This document shows, piece by piece, positions 62,895 through 64,000 of a stretch of DNA of 64,000 bases; positions within the stretch are counted from its first letter, which is position 1, and each line of letters opens with the position of its first letter. The position numbers and the translations under genes were made by a program. Under the pieces are notes generated by a model. The model was not told where the DNA came from. It searched no databases and saw only the letters and a list, made by a program, of their open reading frames with translations. This DNA comes from Sphaerochaeta halotolerans (GTDB lineage: Bacteria; Spirochaetota; Spirochaetia; Sphaerochaetales; Sphaerochaetaceae): contig NZ_QUWK01000003.1 in NCBI RefSeq assembly GCF_003429665.1, forward strand, positions 186,001-250,000, read 5' to 3'.

Positions 62895-64000
62895 TCACAA
62901 CCTCATGAGGGTGTGCTCACCCTCATGGATGGTGAAGGAATAGGTTTTGAAATCTGCTGTAAGGGTGATTGTTCTCCCTCTGTGTTCCCAGGTAATGATC
63001 AAGTGCTCTTCATCCGTGGGTTCCTCCATCTCGAAGATCCCATCGAAGGCGGGGTGGGAGGAGCGAAGTTCCATCAGCAATCGGAGGGCGACCACCACTG
63101 GTCGTTGCACAGCCTCATCAACCTCTTCCTTGGTGTAGTAGTGCCGGTTGATGTTTCTTCCTTCCTTCGTCTCTTCGAGCAGTTCCAGGTCATTGCTCCC
63201 TGCAAGCATCCCTACGTAATAGATCTGGGGTATGCCTGGGCTGAAGAACTGAACTGCTCTGGCAAGCAGGTATGCCCGGTCATTTTCTCCCAGGGCGGAA
63301 TAATAGGTGCAATTGATCTGATAGATATCCAGGTTGTTGTACGTTTCACTGTTGTAGATTCTTTTGACATTCGCCCCATATGCGTAGAGATGCTCCTTGG
63401 TTGCTTCAATCTCTTCGTCAGGCAGCAAACCGTAGACATCCACAATCCCGATTCCATCGTGGGTATCCAGGGTGGTATGTTGGTTTCTGGGACAAATGGC
63501 AAACCAGTTCTTCAGGTACTGAGTCTGGTGGAAATAAAGTGCGTTGAGCATCAGCATTGGCAAGGCGAAGTCATAGACTGGGTAACTGTTGCTGCTGAGC
63601 TTGAGCTGGATGGAGTAGTGTTCATGGATTTCTGGAAGCACATCTGCTCCATACTCCCTTACGGCTCTACGACATCTTGCCAAGAGATACCACGTCTCCG
63701 GTTCCACGAAGAAACAATCACTTTCCTTCTTCTTGATTGCATAGGCAAAAGCGTCCAAACGGATGAACTTTGCACCATGCTTGGCAAGGTTTACAAGGTT
63801 TGACTCTAGGAAGGTTACGCCAAGTTCTGTTTGGACGTTCAAGTCGATCTGTTCTTCACTGAAGGTGCACCACAGTTTTTTTTGCTCACCATTGGAGAAG
63901 GTGACAGTGGTATAGGGGTCCTTTGGCTTACGCTTGTAGATTTTCAAGATTTGCTCTTCTGTGGGTTCTCCTCCCCAGAAAGCTTCATAGTCAATGAAGT
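62895..64000 (-). CDS. Sucrose phosphorylase-like GH13 enzyme (partial)
   Basis: The 3' end of a gene that runs out of the window (368 codons visible). GH13 subfamily 18 traits: GAKFIRLDAFAYAIKKKESD (nucleophile aspartate), VLPEIHEHYS (acid/base glutamate), HTTLDTHDGIGIVDVYGLLP (stabilising aspartate), and SPGIPQIYYVGMLAGSNDLE. The upstream edge reads FIDYEAFWGGEPTEEQILKI. Members phosphorolyse sucrose, sucrose-6-phosphate or glucosylglycerate; which one cannot be told from the part present. Operon with the LacI regulator. Confidence 0.88.
   Translation of the reverse strand, partial: FIDYEAFWGGEPTEEQILKIYKRKPKDPYTTVTFSNGEQKKLWCTFSEEQIDLNVQTELGVTFLESNLVNLAKHGAKFIRLDAFAYAIKKKESDCFFVEPETWYLLARCRRAVREYGADVLPEIHEHYSIQLKLSSNSYPVYDFALPMLMLNALYFHQTQYLKNWFAICPRNQHTTLDTHDGIGIVDVYGLLPDEEIEATKEHLYAYGANVKRIYNSETYNNLDIYQINCTYYSALGENDRAYLLARAVQFFSPGIPQIYYVGMLAGSNDLELLEETKEGRNINRHYYTKEEVDEAVQRPVVVALRLLMELRSSHPAFDGIFEMEEPTDEEHLIITWEHRGRTITLTADFKTYSFTIHEGEHTLMRL

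Noticed and set aside
62823-63803. 326-codon open frame antisense to the sucrose phosphorylase-like gene
   Set aside because: No known motif, and the minus strand carries an obvious GH13 enzyme with catalytic residues.
1-64000. CRISPR arrays, tRNA or rRNA genes
   Set aside because: No regularly spaced repeats and no cloverleaf or rRNA-like sequence were seen on reading; not exhaustively computed.

Overview
The window reads as a chromosomal segment of a host-free or gut/sediment spirochaete, most likely Sphaerochaeta or a close relative. This is inference from content: many sugar-uptake and glycoside genes, a sugar-binding protein whose signal peptide ends in a GSKE-type mature start, LacI and YesM/YesN regulators, a sucrose-phosphorylase-type gene, HD-GYP/EAL signalling, and compact ATGA-overlap operons. 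No rRNA, tRNA or CRISPR array was seen.

Layout. 36-8729: a large membrane-anchored glycosidase-like protein, an OsmC protein, then a tightly coupled run of ABC-2 exporter, NarL-type two-component system, small membrane protein and SGNH esterase. 8730-15190: an area of wreckage (broken ATPase, transposase remnant, AraC tail) around a GC-richer glycosyltransferase/GH130 pair and a manC gene. 15188-24967: outer-membrane barrel protein, transketolase, a methyltransferase pseudogene split by a 154-bp mobile repeat, ADP-ribosylglycohydrolase, an Imm5-like protein, mazEF with a nonsense codon in the toxin, alkaline phosphatase, YibE/F and an AhpD-like protein. 24985-33633: a broken amidohydrolase and a complete sugar-uptake locus (binding protein, two permeases, YesM/YesN pair, GH4 glycosidase, D-lyxose/mannose isomerase) with a shared 20-21-bp-spaced direct-repeat operator at its two promoters. 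34068-37622: BenE-type transporter, NahE-like hydratase-aldolase and GntR regulator. 37810-43317: an ATPase pseudogene split by the second 154-bp repeat, a dicarboxylate/cystine symporter, an EAL protein and a rubrerythrin-like protein. 43378-55275: an accessory, probably defence-related island (HNH nuclease, third 154-bp repeat, DUF488/Panacea fusion with an unknown partner, HTH-MazG with a nuclease-SLFN helicase, HipBA, Cas4-like/DEDD nuclease, AAA-DUF4143 ATPase). 55450-64000: VWA and macro-HTH proteins, an HD-GYP response regulator, an isoprenylcysteine-methyltransferase-like protein, a histidine kinase fused to an acetyltransferase domain, a LacI regulator and the 3' part of a sucrose phosphorylase.

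The most notable finding is the 154-bp repeat. Three copies, all in one orientation, all exactly 154 bp and about 95-97% identical, are each preceded by TTGAT or TTCAT and end in TTTCAT. Two of them sit inside reading frames, and removing exactly 154 bp rejoins the flanking frame with no target duplication. That behaviour, with several strong hairpins, points to a non-autonomous IS200/IS605-like single-strand element, possibly related to the right end or guide-RNA region of a TnpB transposon.
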